Source of the DNA: Cyanobium sp. AMD-g
Lineage (GTDB): Bacteria > Cyanobacteriota > Cyanobacteriia > PCC-6307 > Cyanobiaceae
Direction: 5' to 3'
NCBI RefSeq assembly: GCF_024346395.1
Contig: NZ_JAGQCW010000006.1
Location: forward strand, 1-64,000
Length of the DNA: 64,000 bases
The notes beneath the pieces are model-generated. The model saw nothing but the letters and a program-made list of their open reading frames with translations. It ran no database searches and was not told the origin of the DNA. Of the stretch, positions 1-8,606 are shown piece after piece. The translations under genes and the position numbers were made by a program. Numbering within the stretch: position 1 is the first letter of the stretch; each line of letters opens with the position of its first letter.

Positions 1-85
1 GGTCGTCGGGAAGGAAGCGATAGCGCATCGAGGAGGAGCGCCCTTATTGCGAACTGCTCGCAACCTAGACGCCTCAGGGCCCCTT

Positions 86-107
86 TTGCAAGCGATTCTC
101 AATAGCA
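86..107. promoter_or_regulatory. Possible Fur-family operator
   Basis: The + strand reads TTGCAAGCGATTCTCAATAG over most of this span. Its reverse complement contains TGAGAATC followed by an imperfect second half ending in GCAA. One half matches the TGATAAT half-site of Fur-family boxes at 6 of 7 positions and the other half matches poorly. It lies about 80 bases upstream of the first gene. Only the resemblance is seen; iron or zinc control is a guess. Confidence 0.2.
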
Positions 108-188
108 GCTGGAGATTGCGAAGCGGCCAGGCCGCTGGGCGGCAGGCCTTCCCTACCGTTGGTCTCGTGCTTCCCGAGGCGTACTGCC

Positions 189-728
189 GTGATCCCCGAG
201 GCCCAGTGGTTACTGGAGCAAGAGCGACGCAGCCGCCGCCTGGGCAGCGGTCTGGGCCGGGCGGCGCTGATCGGCTCCTGGCGACTCGAGCGGATCTGGA
301 GCAAGGGCAGCCTGCGGCCCGCCGCGTTCGGTGCCGCGCTGCTGCGGGGTCTGGCGGCCCGCCTGCAGCTGGCGCCGGACGACAGGGCGGATGTGGGCGG
401 CGAAACGATGCGGATGGTGAACAGTGTTCGCCTCGGTGCCCTGGAACTTCGTTTTGACGGGGTTGGCCGGTTGCAGGGTCGCCGTCCCCTTCTGGTCTTC
501 AGCTTCGATCGCCTGCGGTTACTGCTGGGCGGCCGGGTGCTGATCGAACGCGCCCTTCCGCCGCCCGATCCGCTGCGCCGGCCATTCTTCGCCCTGATTG
601 CCGCCGAACCCCCCGCCCCAGGCGAGCCGGATCCAGCAACGGGGACGTCCCAGGGGTGGCTGGCGGCCCGGGGACGGGGCGGCGGCCTGGCCCTGTGGCT
701 GCTGGATGGTGGCGAAGCGACAAAATGA
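189..728 (+). CDS. Conserved protein, possibly PAP/fibrillin-like
   Basis: Protein of 179 residues read from the GTG at 189; an ATG at 159 in the same frame would add ten residues unlike the rest. There is no signal peptide or membrane segment. The core holds a GSWRLERIWSKG stretch, then LELRFDGVGRLQGRRPLL and a C-terminal GWLAARGRGGGLALWLLDG. This order, with a W near the start, a beta-rich middle and a glycine-rich strand at the end, recalls plastid-lipid-associated (fibrillin) lipocalin-like proteins of cyanobacteria. The resemblance is weak and the function is not established. It is the first complete gene of the window and is followed by another unassigned gene on the same strand 35 bases later. 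Confidence 0.6.
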   Translation: MIPEAQWLLEQERRSRRLGSGLGRAALIGSWRLERIWSKGSLRPAAFGAALLRGLAARLQLAPDDRADVGGETMRMVNSVRLGALELRFDGVGRLQGRRPLLVFSFDRLRLLLGGRVLIERALPPPDPLRRPFFALIAAEPPAPGEPDPATGTSQGWLAARGRGGGLALWLLDGGEATK

Positions 729-763
729 AGCTAGGGTTAAAGCAAGTTGAATAAACGATTGAC

Positions 764-1378
764 ATGGCGGCACCGGTCACGGCCCTGCAGGAATGGTTGC
801 TCCGCCACGCCAGCGATGGCACCCCGGAGACTCTGCCGGGCAACGTCCAGCGAGCCTTCGACGCCGATGAAGCCACCCTGTTGCCGGTGTTCGTGGCCCA
901 CGCCTGGCAGGAGCATCTCCATGCTGAGGTGTGCCGCGGGCTGAGGGAAGCCACCGATGCCGAGCAACAACGTCTGGAAGCCGCCTTCCATGCCCAGATC
1001 GGCCTGGGCGACGACCACGACGGCGACCTGGCGCTGCAACTGGGACGGGCGGTGGACCGACGTCTCTCTGACTGCCACCATTACGTGCATCTGACGGCCC
1101 ATCCGATGCCGGATGGCTTGCGCTGGTTCCGGCTCCAGATCACCGACAGCCCTGCTGCTCCCGGCGGCCCTGAGGAAAGAATCCAGGTCTGTGGCGTCGA
1201 GTCGGACTCCCAGGCGCGGGCGATCTGTGAGGCCATCCACGACGTGCTGGCGGCCCGTGGGGCCAGTGTGGACCAGGGTCTGTTCCATCTGGAAGGCCCC
1301 CAACTGGGGGCCCTGGTGGCCATCTTGAAGCGGCTGGCGCTGCCACAACCCGAAGCTCAGATGGCCATGGCCGCTTAG
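764..1378 (+). CDS. Conserved hypothetical protein
   Basis: Protein of 204 residues, probably cytoplasmic, with no signal peptide or membrane helix. The N-terminal half is helical and acidic; the middle holds the polar stretch LSDCHHYVHLTAHPMPDGLRW, in which a Cys and three His cluster and could bind a metal. The C-terminal half looks like an alpha/beta domain (SDSQARAICEAIHDVLAARG, then LGALVAILKRLALP). I do not recognise the family. It lies 35 bases after the preceding gene on the same strand, so the two may share a transcript. Coding status rests on length, composition and clean frame. Confidence 0.6.
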   Translation: MAAPVTALQEWLLRHASDGTPETLPGNVQRAFDADEATLLPVFVAHAWQEHLHAEVCRGLREATDAEQQRLEAAFHAQIGLGDDHDGDLALQLGRAVDRRLSDCHHYVHLTAHPMPDGLRWFRLQITDSPAAPGGPEERIQVCGVESDSQARAICEAIHDVLAARGASVDQGLFHLEGPQLGALVAILKRLALPQPEAQMAMAA

Positions 1379-1493
1379 CGGTCACCCTGCAACACGATGC
1401 GGCAGTTGCAGCCCAGGGAGCCGGGGCCGTTGCTGGCACCCACCTTGAAGTCGGCCTGGTGGCACGAGCGTGCCCACAGGCCTTAGACCCCCC

Positions 1494-2099
1494 TCAGGGC
1501 TGGGCCGGCGCCCCGGGAGGCTTCACCCGCTCGAGGTTGGCGCCGAGGTCTGATTCGAGAAATTCCTTGACGACGTTGCCCATGCCGCTGAGCCCCTGCA
1601 GGGCCGACTGCAGCGCCGGCAGGTTGATCGCCACGTCCTCGTTGGGATAGGCCCGCAGGAACCCCACGGCCGACAGGCTGCCCGAGCCGGCCTCGATTCC
1701 CAGGATCGTCGCTGAACGCAGGGCGACCATCCCCACCCCGGGAGCCTTGAGGGGGTAAATGATCACGGCCAGTTTCTCCAGGGCCGTTTCCCCGAAGCCG
1801 GTGCTCAACAGCCGTGTGGTCAGCACCAGCGGCAGCGTCACCCGGTGGTTCAGCAGCTTGCCGACCTCGGCGGGGTCCTTGCCGCCCAGGCGCAGGGCAT
1901 CCCCCAGCAGGCCCACGGCCTCGCCCGTGCGGGCCAGCCGCTCCAGGTCGGCGACGGGGATCGAACGGCGGAAGGCTCCGCTGACGAACACCACCTGCTC
2001 GGCCGCCCGGGCCGACGGGGCCGCCAGGGTCAGCAGGGCGGCCAGCCCGGTTCCGCCCCAGGCACGGACTGGTGGCGGATGGGGGGACCGGGGCGACAT
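1494..2099 (-). CDS. Secreted stand-alone DUF1400 domain protein
   Basis: Protein of 201 residues from the ATG at 2099; a TTG one codon upstream is less likely. Residues about 10-33 form a signal peptide ending near SARA, so the mature protein should lie outside the cytoplasm. The mature part starts AEQVVFVSGAFRRSIPVADL and continues with LERLARTGE, the pattern of DUF1400, a domain normally found at the N-terminus of cyanobacterial alpha/beta hydrolases. No hydrolase domain follows. The next gene upstream on the same strand is a DUF1400-hydrolase fusion about 59 bases away, so the pair may be co-expressed and may have arisen by duplication with loss of the catalytic part. Function unknown. 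Confidence 0.75.
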   Translation of the reverse strand: MSPRSPHPPPVRAWGGTGLAALLTLAAPSARAAEQVVFVSGAFRRSIPVADLERLARTGEAVGLLGDALRLGGKDPAEVGKLLNHRVTLPLVLTTRLLSTGFGETALEKLAVIIYPLKAPGVGMVALRSATILGIEAGSGSLSAVGFLRAYPNEDVAINLPALQSALQGLSGMGNVVKEFLESDLGANLERVKPPGAPAQP

Positions 2100-2157
2100 C
2101 AATCAGTGGCGGGAGCCATGGAGGTCAAGTGTGGGTCAGATGGCGGCCCCTGACGGG

Positions 2158-3723
2158 TCAGGGGTTCCAACTCGGCAGCCGGCCGCTGACGTCGCTGAGG
2201 GACAGAACGCCATCCCCCCAGCCATTCGGGGGTAGCAGCTCTGGGGCCCCCACGCCTGGGGCGACCCCGGGACCCGCCGCGAAGGCTCCGTTCACCCAGC
2301 CCAGCAGCAGACCCCGCAGGGGCCCTCCGCCCTGGTCGTAGGTGGAGCCCATGTTGAAGTGATCGCCGCCGCCCGCCAGCACCAGCCGATGGCCCTGCTT
2401 CCCCAGACGGGCGATGCGGGCCATCGGTGCGATGGCTTCAGGGCCGGGTGGCACCACCCAGTCGCGGCTGCCGCTCACCAGCAGCACCCGACCCTGGAAG
2501 ACAGGGGCGGCCTCGGCATCGAACAGGAGCGCCATCGGCGGACTCACCGCCACCACCGCCCTCACCCGCGGGTCGGCCAGGGCCGCCTGATCGGTGGCAC
2601 CGAGAAAGCTGCACTGCAACACCCAGCTGAGGTTGCGCTGGGGGTCCTGCAGATCGTTGCAGCGCTTCTGCAGTTGCTGGGAGCGGGGACGGGCGCCTGC
2701 GAGTTGGAGAGCGGTCGTGGCCCCCCAGGACTGGCCCAGCACCACCACCGAACGGGTGTCCACCCCAGGCGGCAGCCCCAGCTGCCCCGCCGCCGCCGCA
2801 TTGAGCAGGGCGGAGATGTCGAGGGGCCGCAGGCGCAGTTCCGCCGGACCGGGCGGAGGCACCTTGCCCGAGAGCATGGCCTGCTGCTGGGTCCGGTCGC
2901 TGCCTGGATGGCGGGGCAGCAGCACGGTGTAGCCGTGGCTGGCCAGGTGCCGCCCCCAGCCCTCGAAGCTCTCCGGCCCATCCCAGAGCCCGTGGGAGAT
3001 CGCCACCAGCCGACCGGAGGCCTGCTGGGAGGGACGGATCACCACCACCTCCAGGGGCAGGGGCCGGTAGGTCACCGGCAGGTTCAGGGTGTCCCGCCGT
3101 ACGGCAAGCGCACCCGGTCCCGCCAGGGCGGGTTCCGCTGTCGCCGGCGTCTGGCCTTCCAGCAGCCGAGTGGCGGTCCGCAGCTGGCTGTTCATCCGCT
3201 GGAGCAGAAACACGCCCTTGCCGACATCCACGGTGGCCGTGCGGCCGGGGATGGCCTGGAGCAACCCCAGCATCGTCAGGTCCCCTTGGACAGAGGCCCG
3301 GTCGAGGACCTGCAGCACGGTCTCACTCGACACATCGGCGGGCAGCCCGTCGACGCCACCGAGGGAGGAGAGCAACAGCAGCGCCTGCTGGGCCAGGGGT
3401 GAGGGGACCACCTGGCGGGCCACATCCAGGGTCTGCAGGGGCAGGGGGGCGTTGAACAGTTCCACCATCCGTTGCCCGATGGCACCCTGGGTGGCCTGGT
3501 CGAGTTCGGCCAGGTCGCTGTTGCCGGCCAGCAGGCTGCGGGGATCGCGAAGCTCGGCCAGACGGATGGAGAAGGTGGTGTCCAGCAGGGGCAGCTTCAG
3601 CTCGATCTGCTCGAGGGCCAGCGCCGGAGAGGGAACGGCGAGGCTGGTGGCCAGGGCGAGGGCCGCCGGGACCAGGGATGGAGAAGCCTGTGTCAACGGA
3701 GCACCCCCTTGTCGGGGCCGCAT
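2158..3723 (-). CDS. Secreted DUF1400-alpha/beta hydrolase
   Basis: Protein of 521 residues. A signal peptide covers roughly residues 1-36 (cut after ALA), DUF1400 covers about 37-200, and an alpha/beta hydrolase of the platelet-activating-factor acetylhydrolase or dienelactone hydrolase type covers about 215-490. The nucleophile is Ser332 in GQSWGA; likely partners are Asp421 in GSRDWVVP and His455 in GGGDHFNMG. SHGLWDG at 243-249 suits the oxyanion region. The substrate is unknown; an ester outside the cytoplasm is plausible. This architecture is typical of cyanobacteria. It is followed by the stand-alone DUF1400 gene on the same strand. All catalytic residues look intact. Confidence 0.85.
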   Translation of the reverse strand: MRPRQGGAPLTQASPSLVPAALALATSLAVPSPALALEQIELKLPLLDTTFSIRLAELRDPRSLLAGNSDLAELDQATQGAIGQRMVELFNAPLPLQTLDVARQVVPSPLAQQALLLLSSLGGVDGLPADVSSETVLQVLDRASVQGDLTMLGLLQAIPGRTATVDVGKGVFLLQRMNSQLRTATRLLEGQTPATAEPALAGPGALAVRRDTLNLPVTYRPLPLEVVVIRPSQQASGRLVAISHGLWDGPESFEGWGRHLASHGYTVLLPRHPGSDRTQQQAMLSGKVPPPGPAELRLRPLDISALLNAAAAGQLGLPPGVDTRSVVVLGQSWGATTALQLAGARPRSQQLQKRCNDLQDPQRNLSWVLQCSFLGATDQAALADPRVRAVVAVSPPMALLFDAEAAPVFQGRVLLVSGSRDWVVPPGPEAIAPMARIARLGKQGHRLVLAGGGDHFNMGSTYDQGGGPLRGLLLGWVNGAFAAGPGVAPGVGAPELLPPNGWGDGVLSLSDVSGRLPSWNP

Positions 3724-3781
3724 CCTGACAGAGCTGGAGCGGCCTGTCCCTGACGGCTCTGCCCGATTTCCGTACAGGGCT

Positions 3782-4450
3782 TCAGGGGGTATGAAAGCCG
3801 GCTTTCCTGTGGGCAGGAGGCTCCTGGCTCAGTGTTCTCGGGAAGGGGAGGGAAGCGCCGCTGAAGGGGGCGGGGCTGGTGCTCAGTGGACCGAGGGCGT
3901 CAGTGCGTGGCACCAGCAGATCGGCCTCACTGACTCGCACCACCAATCCCTGACTGCGGAAGCGCGTCAGTGCCTTGGTGACCGTGACCCTGGTCATGCC
4001 GGCGATGTCGGCCAGGTGACGGTGGGTCAGGTTCATGTCCTCGAGGGAGAGGGTGGTGCCACTGCTGCTGATCCGCCCGAAGCGGCCGCCGATCCAGTGC
4101 AGCAGACGCAGAAGGCGTGTCTCCGCGGGCCTGATGCGGTGGATCTGCAGCAGCTGGGTGGTCTGGGTGATCTGATCGCGGAGGAAATCGAGGACGTCGC
4201 TCTCGCTGGGATGGTGCTCTTCCACCGACACCCGGGCGAGGGAGACGAGCTCGTAGGGGGTGACGCCACAACCCGTGGGGGTGATCAGATCGCCTGGGCC
4301 CCAGATTCCGAGGGTGATGGATTCACCTTCCACATTCCAGGTGTTGGCGCGGATGTAGCCATCATCGATGCGCCAGCTGATATCCGGCGGCAGATGATCA
4401 TCGGAGCGAAGGGTCAGGCGCAGCGGACGGGCGGGCATGGCGATCGTCAT
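3782..4450 (-). CDS. Crp/Fnr-family transcriptional regulator
   Basis: Protein of 222 residues (a second ATG lies four codons in). Residues about 5-85 form a short beta-rich effector domain (WRIDDGYIRANTW, then SITLGIWGPGDLITP, the usual GxxFG-like turn), residues 86-125 a dimerisation helix, and residues about 130-190 a winged helix. The recognition region is LTHRHLADIAGMTRVTVTKAL (142-162), close to NtcA/Crp helix-turn-helix motifs. The effector domain is shorter than in Crp, and the C-terminal 40 residues are a proline-rich tail of no clear function. It is not NtcA, which has a longer N-terminal domain. Target genes cannot be deduced; the gene stands alone on its strand with about 280 bases of free upstream DNA. 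Confidence 0.85.
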   Translation of the reverse strand: MTIAMPARPLRLTLRSDDHLPPDISWRIDDGYIRANTWNVEGESITLGIWGPGDLITPTGCGVTPYELVSLARVSVEEHHPSESDVLDFLRDQITQTTQLLQIHRIRPAETRLLRLLHWIGGRFGRISSSGTTLSLEDMNLTHRHLADIAGMTRVTVTKALTRFRSQGLVVRVSEADLLVPRTDALGPLSTSPAPFSGASLPFPRTLSQEPPAHRKAGFHTP

Positions 4451-4732
4451 GGCACGAGGGCAGGCATGGCGTCAGAGTCCTTCTGTTGGGGGAAAACCTC
4501 AGATGAGGCTCGTGTTGAAGTCCGGGAACGTTAATGACCAGTTTCAGCTCGTGGGTGGGGTCATCGGGCAGCATTGCCAATCCGGCTGATAAGCCCCGGT
4601 GATTTGATGGCGCTGACCGCCCGTGCAGGCCTGTCCCAGCTGGCCTCCGAGCCGGCGAAGCCGCCAAGACCCTTTGCCTTCTTTGCCACTGGGAAAGAAC
4701 GCTGTTCTTCCGGAATCGCCCGGCGCGGCCCT
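4451..4732. other. Non-coding gap
   Basis: This 282-base stretch lies upstream of the Crp-like regulator and downstream of the DCC gene. It is less GC-rich close to the regulator start. No credible ORF, tRNA or strong terminator hairpin was seen, so it most likely holds the promoter of the regulator. Confidence 0.4.
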
Positions 4733-5158
4733 TCAGACCTCCAGCTTCTTAAGGGTGGCTGTTTTGGAGAGATTGCAACGGCCCCGGCAGAGCACCTCCA
4801 TCGACGGCCGGCCGGTGATGGCCAGCCGCCAGTGGGCCCAGAGTCCGTAAACCGCGTCCACCAGAGGCCGCAGCAGGGGCCAGCGGGTGGGGGCGTACAG
4901 CCAGCCGAGCCCCACCAGCCCATAGGCCTGGCGGAAGACCTCCACATCTCTGATCACTTCACCGTCGGCGCGCAGGGCGTGCATGCGGCCCATGGCGTCG
5001 GCGTAGGTGATGCCGCCGTATTGGGCCGGGTCGTAGGCGGGGTCGTCCACGTCCACGAAGGCCAGGCGGCCCCGCTCGGCATCGCGACGGCGCAGGATCT
5101 TGACTTCCCGCAGGCACAGGGGGCAGCCGCCATCGAACAGCAGGGTGAGTTCGGCCAT
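4733..5158 (-). CDS. DCC-family thiol-disulfide oxidoreductase
   Basis: Protein of 141 residues from the ATG at 5158, chosen because the family motif begins eight residues later; in-frame codons upstream add a sequence unlike the family. DUF393/DCC proteins begin with a strand followed by DxxCxxC, here DGGCPLC at residues 9-15, a thioredoxin-like redox site. The next block LREVKILRRRDAERGRLAFVD also fits. A hydrophobic C-terminal helix (WLYAPTRWPLLRPLVDAVYG) may touch the membrane. The redox partner is unknown. It is transcribed away from an acyltransferase gene with only 121 bases between the two starts, so the promoters must share that gap. Confidence 0.85.
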   Translation of the reverse strand: MAELTLLFDGGCPLCLREVKILRRRDAERGRLAFVDVDDPAYDPAQYGGITYADAMGRMHALRADGEVIRDVEVFRQAYGLVGLGWLYAPTRWPLLRPLVDAVYGLWAHWRLAITGRPSMEVLCRGRCNLSKTATLKKLEV

Positions 5159-5279
5159 GGGGCAGACGGCAGGAACCGGGTGCAGCGACGGGCTGCAGGC
5201 ACCGATCAACCCTAGAAAGGGCATCCCGCGGGTCGGGGGCCGCCGGGTCGCCAGACTCCTGCCCACTGTCCTTCCGTCC

Positions 5280-6113
5280 ATGCCCGTGTCCCGCCAGGCC
5301 GCGCTGCACCGCTGGCAACGCCGGGATCCGCAGTTGATCCAGCGGCTGATGCCCTTCTGGGGCTGGCTCTACCACCACTACTTCCGCGTCGTTTCTGATG
5401 GCTGGGAGCACATCCCCGCCACGGACCCCGTGCTGTTCGTGGGCACCCACAACGGCGGCCTGGCGGCGCCCGACATGCACATGGTGATGTACGACTGGTT
5501 CCGCCGTTTTGGCCTGGAGCGCCGGGTGCTGGGGCTGGCCCACCCCAAGGTGTGGCTGGGCTATCCGCCGCTGGCGGATCTGGCCTCCCGCACAGGCGCC
5601 ATTCCTTACCATCCGCGCCTGGCCCTGGCGGCGCTGGAGGAGGGCCACAGCCTGCTGGTGTATCCCGGTGGCGGTCAGGACACTTTCCGTCCCCACCGGG
5701 ACCGGGGCCGTATCCACTTCGCCGGCCGCACCGGCTTCCTGCGCCTGGCGATCTGGCACGACCTGCCGATCGTTCCTGTGATCTCCTGGGGCGCCCACGA
5801 CACCCTGGTGGTGCTCGAAGACTTCTATCCCCAGTTCCGGGCCCTGCACGAGCGGGGCATGCCCTGGCTGTTCGGCATCGATCCCGAGGTGATGCCCCTC
5901 TACCTGGGCCTCCCCTGGGGCCTGGCCCTCGGACCCCTGCTCAACCTTCCCCTGCCGGTGCGGATCCGCACGCGGGTGTGCCCGCCGATCCGTTTCGAAC
6001 GCAGCGGCCATGCCGCCAGCCGCGACCGGGCCTATGTGCAGCAGTGCTACCGGCAGGTGACGCACACCATGCAGCAGGCCCTGGATCGGCTGGCCGTCGA
6101 GGCTCAGCGGTAA
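5280..6113 (+). CDS. Lysophospholipid/acylglycerol acyltransferase family protein
   Basis: Protein of 277 residues from the ATG at 5280. The acyltransferase signature starts with VLFVGTHNGGLAAPD (His57, Asp65), followed by LEEGHSLLVYPGGGQDTFR, the glycine-rich acceptor-binding block, and LPIVPVISWGAHDTL. The wide His-Asp spacing and the YPGG motif are closer to the DGAT2-like or Ycf-type branch than to classical PlsC. It likely transfers an acyl chain to a lipid hydroxyl at the membrane. A second, PlsC-like acyltransferase lies at 55461-56192, so the two are probably not redundant. The substrate is not known. Confidence 0.8.
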   Translation: MPVSRQAALHRWQRRDPQLIQRLMPFWGWLYHHYFRVVSDGWEHIPATDPVLFVGTHNGGLAAPDMHMVMYDWFRRFGLERRVLGLAHPKVWLGYPPLADLASRTGAIPYHPRLALAALEEGHSLLVYPGGGQDTFRPHRDRGRIHFAGRTGFLRLAIWHDLPIVPVISWGAHDTLVVLEDFYPQFRALHERGMPWLFGIDPEVMPLYLGLPWGLALGPLLNLPLPVRIRTRVCPPIRFERSGHAASRDRAYVQQCYRQVTHTMQQALDRLAVEAQR

Positions 6114-6721
6114 CGCGAGGGTGTCCCGTAGGACTGGGAGGGAATCGCCTGGGGAGATGGTCCACTGCCGAGGCGCTGGGGCAGGCCATCCCGCTGCCGT
6201 TGCAGTTCGGCGAGGGAACGGGTTTCACCCATGGCCAGGCCTGTCAGCACCGCCAGTTCCTGCTTCAGCTGGTTGGCGGGCCTTGGATTGACGAAGCGGA
6301 AGTTGAGCGTCGTCTTGTCGCCGCCGCTGTCGTAGCCCACCACCGAAAAATGCAGATCGGCGGTCTTGCCGGCCTTGGATCCGGCCAGGGCGCCGCCCAC
6401 CATGCCCCCCACCAGCCCGATCGGGCCCAGCAGCAGGCCACCGGCGATGGCCCCGGCGGTGCCGCCACCCACGGCCCCCACGGTGCCGTTGGTGCTGTCG
6501 TAGGTCTCCTGGCCGCCGGCATACCAGCGGGCGATCCGGCCGATGGGGATGAAGCTGTTCCTGTCCCCGATGCCGTTGGCATCGAGGTTGATGCTGCAGG
6601 GGTTGTTGCCGCAGAGAGCTTGGTAGGTGGTGGCCGTCGCCGGGGCGGGAAGCAGCAGGGCCAGGAGCAACGGAGCTGCCTGGATGGTGCGCCGTCGCAG
6701 TCGGGCTCGAGTGACGGTCAT
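6104..6721 (-). CDS. Secreted glycine-zipper protein
   Basis: Protein of 205 residues from the ATG at 6721. A signal peptide covers about residues 1-31 (cut near ATAT). The mature part holds a Cys pair (ALCGNNPCSINLD) and then a long glycine/alanine repeat (TVGAVGGGTAGAIAGGLLLG, then IGLVGGMVGGALAGS) with a glycine-zipper membrane-insertion look, followed by a soluble tail. The 3' end overlaps the 3' end of the convergent acyltransferase gene by 10 bases. It resembles conserved cyanobacterial envelope proteins of unknown role. An upstream in-frame extension of this ORF runs antisense to the MarC gene and is spurious. Confidence 0.65.
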   Translation of the reverse strand: MTVTRARLRRRTIQAAPLLLALLLPAPATATTYQALCGNNPCSINLDANGIGDRNSFIPIGRIARWYAGGQETYDSTNGTVGAVGGGTAGAIAGGLLLGPIGLVGGMVGGALAGSKAGKTADLHFSVVGYDSGGDKTTLNFRFVNPRPANQLKQELAVLTGLAMGETRSLAELQRQRDGLPQRLGSGPSPQAIPSQSYGTPSRYR

Positions 6722-6874
6722 GGATCGAGCGTGGAGGGCCCCGTCAGTCAATCGGCGCTCGTCACCGCTGCAATGGGGACGCGGCCATGGGGTGATGACC
6801 GGATGTGTCCGGCGTGCCGATGCGCCCACGGCTCCGATGATGGTCATCGAATTCCCGGTGCCCCCGGGGCCGCC

Positions 6875-7468
6875 ATGTCCCTGATCAATACGGCCGTCGG
6901 CCTGCTGGCGATCAGCTCGCCCATCGGTCTGCTGCCGGTGGTGGTGCAGGCGGGTCGGGGCAATCCCGTCCGCATCCGACGGATCAGCCGCCTGGCGGTG
7001 CTCACCTTTCTCTGTGCCCTGATCGCCGCCTGCTGGTGGGGTCAGGCCCTGCTCGACCTGTTCGGCATCACCCTGGAGGCGTTCCGGGTGGCCGGCGGGC
7101 TGATCCTGCTGCCCATCGGCCTGCGCCTGATCGATGGGCGCGAAGTGAGCCATGGCTCCCTCGACGGCACCGAAGACAGCGCCGGCGTGGTGCCGATCGG
7201 CCTGCCCCTGCTGGCGGGCCCCGGCGCCATCTCCCTGGTGGTGGCCGATGCCCCGTCGGCCTGGCAGGGAAAGGTGGCCCTGAGCGCCGTGATCGGCCTG
7301 CTGGCCATCGTCATCTATCTGCTGCTGATCGCTTCGATGCCCCTGCGCCAGGCCCTCGGGGAGCTGCAGGAGAAGGTGATCAGCCGGCTGATGGGTCTGC
7401 TGTTGAGTGCCATCGCCGTCCAGATGCTCGTCAGTGGCCTGAGGGGATGTTTTCCTGTGCTGGCCTGA
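6875..7468 (+). CDS. MarC-family integral membrane protein
   Basis: Protein of 197 residues with six predicted membrane helices. The MarC pattern is visible: SPIGLLPVVVQ near the N-terminus, FRVAGGLILLPIGLRLIDG in the middle, then IGLPLLAGPGAISLVV and a final GLLLSAIAVQMLVSGL. The start is the ATG at 6875; longer in-frame reading upstream is not MarC-like. MarC proteins have no firmly proven function despite the name and are not known to confer multiple antibiotic resistance. It is divergent from the glycine-zipper gene, with 153 bases between the starts. Confidence 0.9.
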   Translation: MSLINTAVGLLAISSPIGLLPVVVQAGRGNPVRIRRISRLAVLTFLCALIAACWWGQALLDLFGITLEAFRVAGGLILLPIGLRLIDGREVSHGSLDGTEDSAGVVPIGLPLLAGPGAISLVVADAPSAWQGKVALSAVIGLLAIVIYLLLIASMPLRQALGELQEKVISRLMGLLLSAIAVQMLVSGLRGCFPVLA

Positions 7469-7496
7469 ACGGACGGGGGCTGATCTGCGGCGCCGA

Positions 7497-8030
7497 TCAG
7501 AGACAGCCGAGCCTGGGTGGTGTCGGCGGCCCCTCAAAGGGATCGATCGCCAGCTCCCGATCCAGGAGGCTGAAGATGTCCTGGATCACGGCCGCTCGGG
7601 TGGCCACCCAGAGAAAGCCCTCCAGGGGAGCGGCCTGAAGGGGGTCCCACAGGCAGAACTGGGGATGCTGCCGGTACATGCGGGTGGCCAGGGGCAGCAG
7701 GAAGCGGGTTTTCGGGAACTGGTCCTCGCCGTGGTCGAAGGTGACGACGATGGCGAATTCCAGTTCGCCCCTGGGGGTGTACCGGTCGATCCGCGTCTCA
7801 CCTTCGGAACCGGGAAAGGGCGAGAGCCGGTACTCCACATAACGCCGGTGGAAGGGGTTCTTCTGCTCCTTCCAGGTTTTCGCGTCCACCCCCAACTCCT
7901 TTGCCAGCTCCGTGAGCAACAGATAGGAGTGGGTGCGGAGGGAGTCCTGGAGCTCGTCGGTCCTGCTGCTCTGGAGCCGCCACCGTTCCGCCAGCGCGTC
8001 GTAGCGGTTCATCTGGGGCAGCTCATCCAA
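7497..8030 (-). CDS. Conserved hypothetical protein
   Basis: Protein of 177 residues, soluble, rich in charged and aromatic residues (DELQDSLRTHSYLLLTEL, then KEQKNPFHRRYVEYRLSPF and LEFAIVVTFDHGEDQFPKTR). No motif tied to catalysis, metal binding or a membrane is visible. The first codon at 8030 is ATG, with another ATG six residues in. The sequence has a regular protein-like composition, unlike the overlapping frames, so I take it as real. It is convergent with marC with a 28-base gap. Family not recognised. Confidence 0.6.
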   Translation of the reverse strand: MDELPQMNRYDALAERWRLQSSRTDELQDSLRTHSYLLLTELAKELGVDAKTWKEQKNPFHRRYVEYRLSPFPGSEGETRIDRYTPRGELEFAIVVTFDHGEDQFPKTRFLLPLATRMYRQHPQFCLWDPLQAAPLEGFLWVATRAAVIQDIFSLLDRELAIDPFEGPPTPPRLGCL

Positions 8031-8256
8031 GTTTTCCTCTCATTCTCAGCTTATCTGCGGCCAGAGTGCTGGCCAGGGAGGCTCTCATGGACGAGCCGGG
8101 GCGGGTCTTTGGGCTCGTCAACCCCCCTAAGCCCTGTCAGCGTTTGAATCCTGACCGTCCTGTTCGATCGCCGCACAGCTGCAGCAGCACTGCCGCGCCC
8201 ACCACAGCCATGAGCGATGACTTGGTGTATTCTTAAGAGGCAGTGAAGCAACCGTC

Positions 8257-8436
8257 ATGGATCCTGTAAGCCCGGTAGCCCAGCTAACGGTTGCCGCGAT
8301 CAGCGGAGCGGCCTTTCTGGTCTCCATGCTCGTCATCCCCTTCCCCGAGTCCAAGGCTGATCCCTCTGCGGGCATCCACTCGCCCCATACCACCATCCAC
8401 TCCGTGAACGCCGCCGTCTCTCCAGCGACCAAATAA
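8257..8436 (+). CDS. 59-residue single-pass membrane peptide
   Basis: A short reading frame runs from ATG 8257 to TAA 8436. It encodes a polar N-terminus (MDPVSPVAQ), one hydrophobic helix (LTVAAISGAAFLVSMLVIPF, residues 10-29) and a His/Ser/Thr-rich tail of about 30 residues ending AVSPATK. AAGAGG-like purines occur about 17 bases upstream, which is far for a ribosome site. A TATTCT at about 8228 could be a -10 element. Small single-helix proteins are common near photosynthetic complexes in cyanobacteria, but nothing here identifies it. Intact frame, sensible topology and a TAA stop support it; homologues would be needed to confirm it. Confidence 0.5.
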   Translation: MDPVSPVAQLTVAAISGAAFLVSMLVIPFPESKADPSAGIHSPHTTIHSVNAAVSPATK

Positions 8437-8606
8437 GGCTCAGCCATCGGCGACCCGTTCCATCCATTCATCGGACGATGTCAGTCGTGAGCCCCTGAAG
8501 GCGGCCCTTCTGACCACCACCTGCAAGCCGCGTCTGAGCACCGGCGATGCGCCCAGTCCGACAAACACTTCGCCCCAGCCAGTTTCCTGCCTCTCTCCAT
8601 CGCAGG

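Noticed and set aside
1375-1482. A short minus frame ending KVGASNGPGSLGCNCRIVLQ
   Set aside because: It looks somewhat protein-like with a CxC, but has no start codon upstream and is only 35 codons; may be a remnant, not reported as a gene.
5552-6874. In-frame extension upstream of the MarC gene
   Set aside because: It passes through the acyltransferase and glycine-zipper genes and has no MarC-like content; the ATG at 6875 is the sensible start.
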